A stretch of 34,229 nt of DNA, taken from assembly GCF_001712795.1 (NCBI RefSeq), contig NZ_KV757624.1, positions 1-34,229 of the forward strand, given 5' to 3'. Position numbers and translations under genes: made by a program. The notes below the pieces were generated by a model that made no database searches, had not been told where the DNA came from, and was given only the letters and a program-made list of their open reading frames with translations. Position 1 is the first letter of the stretch. Every line of letters starts with the position of its first letter. Positions 31,612-34,229 of the stretch are shown here, in pieces. Origin of the DNA: Nostoc sp. KVJ20. GTDB lineage: Bacteria; Cyanobacteriota; Cyanobacteriia; Cyanobacteriales; Nostocaceae.

Positions 31612-33825
31612 ATGAGCGTGAATGATACTGCACACAACAATAATTCTACTTGGAATCGGCAAGTATACCACCGCCTGAAACTTGCCCTAAGTCTTGGCTT
31701 ACGACGACAACTTTTTTTAGCTGTATGTGATGATTTACACTTAAGAAATCAGGTAGCAGCCCGTTTGCATTCTACATTGGCTTATCCTGTTGGACAGGTG
31801 CTATATCAGTCATCAAATGCTCAGGAAAATAGCACTCCAGCTTATCCGAGATTAGTCACGTTGCGTTTGAATTTAAATGATCCTGATCCCATAGTCCAGA
31901 TTAATCAATGGTTGGCTAACTATCCACCGCCAATTGTTGGGGCATCAAAAGATACGCCTGGAAGACCTTTTCCAGTACCAGCATTTCAGATTGTAGGCGT
32001 GGAGCATCTCACCAAGGAACCAGTTGCGACACAGCGGTTATTTCTGCACTATCTCCGCTCAAGCGAACAATATTTTTCTACACAAGAATCCGGTCGATTC
32101 TTAGAATCTAACTTGCTGTTGTGGATACCGCGTCCTTGGTTATCTGCTATTAAGCAATCAGCACCACAATTCTGGCGTTCTCGGACTGGTGTATTTGTGT
32201 TTGCTGGAGAACCCACACCAGCAACTCAGAATTCCGGCTATCCAGAACGTTTTTCACGTTCTGGAAGTTTGGATTTAGGAAATATTGAGCAGTCGATTTT
32301 AGATGAATCAGTTAACCAAGAAGAACTTAGAACCGCAACCACCGGGTTAAAATTTGAGAGTAATTCCGATTTTTCCGCAGAGATACAAGGGAATGGCATA
32401 CATAAAACTCAGGAAGTTTCGCCATCAACAGCAGATTTATTGAAGGTTGCGCCACAACAGCAGGAAGCTACTACTAGATATGGTGGTGGGAGTAATAATC
32501 AATCGCTGTCGTCTTTATCTTATGTTAGCAGCGAGTTAACGGAGCTAGTAATCGCAACAATCAACACAAATACTGCTCAAAATACTGAGGGTTACTTACA
32601 ACCGCAGCAGATTTTGTTGGAGATTGAAAAATTACACGAAAAGGAAGTTTCGGCGGAGATACTGGCAGAAGCTTATCATCGCTTGGGTACTTTATACCGT
32701 CTTCGGATTGAGCAAGGAGAGTCAACCTTAGAAAACCTGATGGTAGCAATTATTGCCTATCAGGAGGCAATAAGCTATGACGAAAGCTCACCGCAACTCC
32801 CAGATATCTTGAATGATTTGGGTACACTTTACTGGATGTTATACCGTACACCACCCAATTCGGAGGAAGGACAAACTTATATAGACCAGGCAATAGAATT
32901 TTATCAGTTGGCGTTAAAGATGATTTCGCCCCAGACACATTTGGAAACTTACGCTCGTGTGCAAAATAATTTGGGGACGGCTTATGGTGACTTAGCTCGT
33001 TTTTCTCACCCATCTGAAAATTGGCAGCAAGCAATTTTAGCTTACAGTGAAGCACTCAGCTATCGTACAGCCGATATGGATTCATTAAAGTATGCGGCTT
33101 GCCAGAACAATTTGGGTACTGCTTATTGGCATCTGGGTCAATATAATCAACCGATTGTGCATTTAAAGAAAGCGATCGCAGCTTACAATGAAGCACTTGT
33201 ACACTACAACCCCGAAGAGGAGCCGCTCAAGTATGGCATGATTCAAAATAATATCGGTACTGCCTGTTGGAATCTGGCACAATACGAACAACCTGCCCAA
33301 AATCTCCAGCGAGCTATAGTTGTCTACAGCGATGCTCTCAAGTATCGCACTCCAGCTAACGTTCCTAGTGCTTGCGCCGCTACACAAAATAATCTGGGTA
33401 CTGCCTACTGGCATCTAGCAAACCTATCTCAGACAACTAAAGAGGCACGGCAAAAGTATCTGAAATTATGTATCAGTGCTTATGAAGAAGCTATAGCTTT
33501 AGCTCACTCTCTTAGCGGTACTTCTTTAAGTTTTGATTTGCTTGCCTCTTATAATAATTTGGGTCTAGCCCATTATCAGCTAGTAATAGATAAGTCTTTT
33601 AATGGCGAGAAAGCAGTACGTTCTCAACACTTAGAAATAGCATTAGATAACCATTTGCAAGCCTTAAAGGGATTAAGTAAACAACCAGAGGCTTATCAAA
33701 CAACCTTTGCCTACGTAGTGAAAACTATTCGTGCTTTTCATAATGAATTAGGGATACAGGGACAAAATCTAGCTTTATCTAAAGTTCCTATTCAGTTGTT
33801 ACCAGAGATTTTGTCAAAATTATAA
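31612..33825 (+). CDS. TPR repeat protein with N-terminal unassigned domain
   Basis: A 737-residue cytosolic protein. Residues about 15-205 form a globular domain (LGLRRQLFLAVCDDLHLRNQVAARL at 28-52, then FQIVGVEHLTKEP and LLLWIPRPWLSAIKQSAP). Its strand-helix order recalls an AAA/STAND-type fold, but no Walker A lysine motif is visible. Residues about 205-320 are a Ser/Gln-rich linker. From about 340 to the end, at least six long TPR-like repeats carry the signature NNLGTAYWHLAQY; each unit is about 45-55 residues. The function is probably scaffolding or regulation; no partner is known. A plausible promoter is 23 bp upstream and the psb34 terminator precedes it, so it is likely monocistronic. 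Confidence 0.86.
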   Translation: MSVNDTAHNNNSTWNRQVYHRLKLALSLGLRRQLFLAVCDDLHLRNQVAARLHSTLAYPVGQVLYQSSNAQENSTPAYPRLVTLRLNLNDPDPIVQINQWLANYPPPIVGASKDTPGRPFPVPAFQIVGVEHLTKEPVATQRLFLHYLRSSEQYFSTQESGRFLESNLLLWIPRPWLSAIKQSAPQFWRSRTGVFVFAGEPTPATQNSGYPERFSRSGSLDLGNIEQSILDESVNQEELRTATTGLKFESNSDFSAEIQGNGIHKTQEVSPSTADLLKVAPQQQEATTRYGGGSNNQSLSSLSYVSSELTELVIATINTNTAQNTEGYLQPQQILLEIEKLHEKEVSAEILAEAYHRLGTLYRLRIEQGESTLENLMVAIIAYQEAISYDESSPQLPDILNDLGTLYWMLYRTPPNSEEGQTYIDQAIEFYQLALKMISPQTHLETYARVQNNLGTAYGDLARFSHPSENWQQAILAYSEALSYRTADMDSLKYAACQNNLGTAYWHLGQYNQPIVHLKKAIAAYNEALVHYNPEEEPLKYGMIQNNIGTACWNLAQYEQPAQNLQRAIVVYSDALKYRTPANVPSACAATQNNLGTAYWHLANLSQTTKEARQKYLKLCISAYEEAIALAHSLSGTSLSFDLLASYNNLGLAHYQLVIDKSFNGEKAVRSQHLEIALDNHLQALKGLSKQPEAYQTTFAYVVKTIRAFHNELGIQGQNLALSKVPIQLLPEILSKL

Positions 33826-33828
33826 TTG

Positions 33829-33866
33829 AAGAAGAATTCAGAAGTCAGAATTCAGAATTCAGAATC
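33829..33866. repeat. TTCAGAA-type short tandem repeat
   Basis: Units of ATTCAGA/AGTCAGA repeat five times directly after the TPR gene stop. A cgctaacgctgcg motif (33889-33901), shared with the 10950-10970 area, follows. Confidence 0.75.
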
Positions 33867-33905
33867 AAGACGTGACTCGAAAATACTCGCTAACGCTGCG
33901 AAGCA

Positions 33906-34062
33906 CCGCCAGGTTCAGTTAAGGGCTAAGTGTACAAAATTGTTGGTTTTCGAGACGCGATAAATCGCCGTCTCTACAAGGATCAATCTTTTGTAGAGAC
34001 GGCGATTTATCGCGTCTTTGGATCTAGAATTTTCATCAAAAAACCTTAACCGAACCGTATTG
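33906..34062. mobile_element. MITE family A, copy 3, with 27-bp perfect inverted core
   Basis: The left part (from 33912, GGTTCAGTTAAGGGCTAAGT onward) matches the reverse complement of copy 1 almost throughout. The right end CTTAACCGAACCGTATTG (34045-34062) is an intact family terminus, while the outermost left bases are eroded. The core arms 33953-33979 and 33991-34017 are exact 27-nt reverse complements with an 11-nt loop. No target duplication was seen. Confidence 0.8.
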
Positions 34063-34099
34063 TCCTGACTCCTAACTCCTGAATTCTGTTCGATAAAAA

Positions 34100-34133
34100 T
34101 GTAGAGAAGCGATAAATCAATCGCTTCTCTACA
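34100..34133. repeat. Perfect 13-bp hairpin
   Basis: TGTAGAGAAGCGA (34100-34112) and TCGCTTCTCTACA (34121-34133) enclose an 8-nt loop. The TGTAGAGA outer part resembles the core of MITE family A. It is preceded by ctgaattctgttcgataaa, also present at 8491-8509. Confidence 0.75.
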
Positions 34134-34154
34134 AAGGTTTGTTATTTTTTGAGA

Positions 34155-34229
34155 TATAGCATTTCCTAATCACATGAGGTACATCATAGCCCCCTCCTCG
34201 CTTGCGGGGAGCAGGGTGGTTTCATACAA
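34155..34229. repeat. Dispersed repeat C, copy 2 (truncated by window end)
   Basis: Begins tatagcatttcctaatcaca, then a GC-rich part cttgcggggagcagggtggt. It is homologous to 18387-18466 in the same orientation and continues past the end of the window. Confidence 0.7.

Overview
The window reads as chromosome of a filamentous, probably heterocyst-forming cyanobacterium (Nostoc/Anabaena type). Direct evidence: many GCGATCGC (HIP1) octamers, abundant short tandemly repeated heptamers between genes, small palindromic mobile elements, and cyanobacterial genes: a high-light-inducible protein, Psb34, a CruA/CruP-family carotenoid cyclase and a fused ThiO-ThiG. No rRNA, tRNA, transposase, phage or cas gene was found.

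Layout. 1-480: a three-repeat CRISPR array without cas genes and its probable leader. 481-2179: alanine dehydrogenase (minus) and an Hli gene (plus). 2544-3981: a small conserved protein and a membrane-anchored seven-bladed WD40 protein. 3982-4809: repeat-rich spacer with a MITE carrying a perfect 10-bp target duplication. 4810-8286: three-gene plus-strand cassette (DUF318-type permease, TIGR03943-type partner, membrane-anchored beta-propeller). 8520-10917: TauE/SafE exporter and sulfite-oxidase-like molybdoenzyme, both minus. 11226-12680: cysteine-desulfurase-like PLP enzyme. 12681-13690: AT-rich spacer. 13691-15214: coiled-coil protein. 15548-18087: CruA-like cyclase (minus) and a 77-residue protein (plus). 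18855-22151: large six-TM/TPR protein and a small partner in an AT-rich, HIP1-free stretch. 22432-25694: BASS-family transporter and cytosolic arylsulfatase, translationally coupled. 26234-27925: citramalate synthase; divergent from it 28001-28752, a 2Fe-2S ferredoxin and an anchored acidic protein. 28970-30961: ThiO-ThiG. 31170-31349: psb34. 31612-33825: TPR protein. 33826-34229: repeats.

How the genes fit together. Two blocks concern sulfur: the TauE/SafE plus sulfite-oxidase pair, and the transporter plus arylsulfatase pair, which suggests uptake and hydrolysis of organic sulfate esters. Hli and Psb34 both serve photosystem II assembly or protection. The rest is housekeeping biosynthesis (isoleucine precursor, thiamine thiazole, carotenoid).

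The most striking signal is the activity of short repeats. Heptamer or octamer arrays sit in frame inside three conserved enzymes (citramalate synthase, CruA-like cyclase, ThiO). Three genes have their start codon inside or at the edge of such an array, arranged so that an upstream micro-ORF ends overlapping the true start. One MITE family with shared termini is present in three copies. The best candidates for an undescribed functional system are the 4810-8286 cassette, the transporter-arylsulfatase pair and the membrane-TPR protein with its small neighbour; their functions are inferred only.
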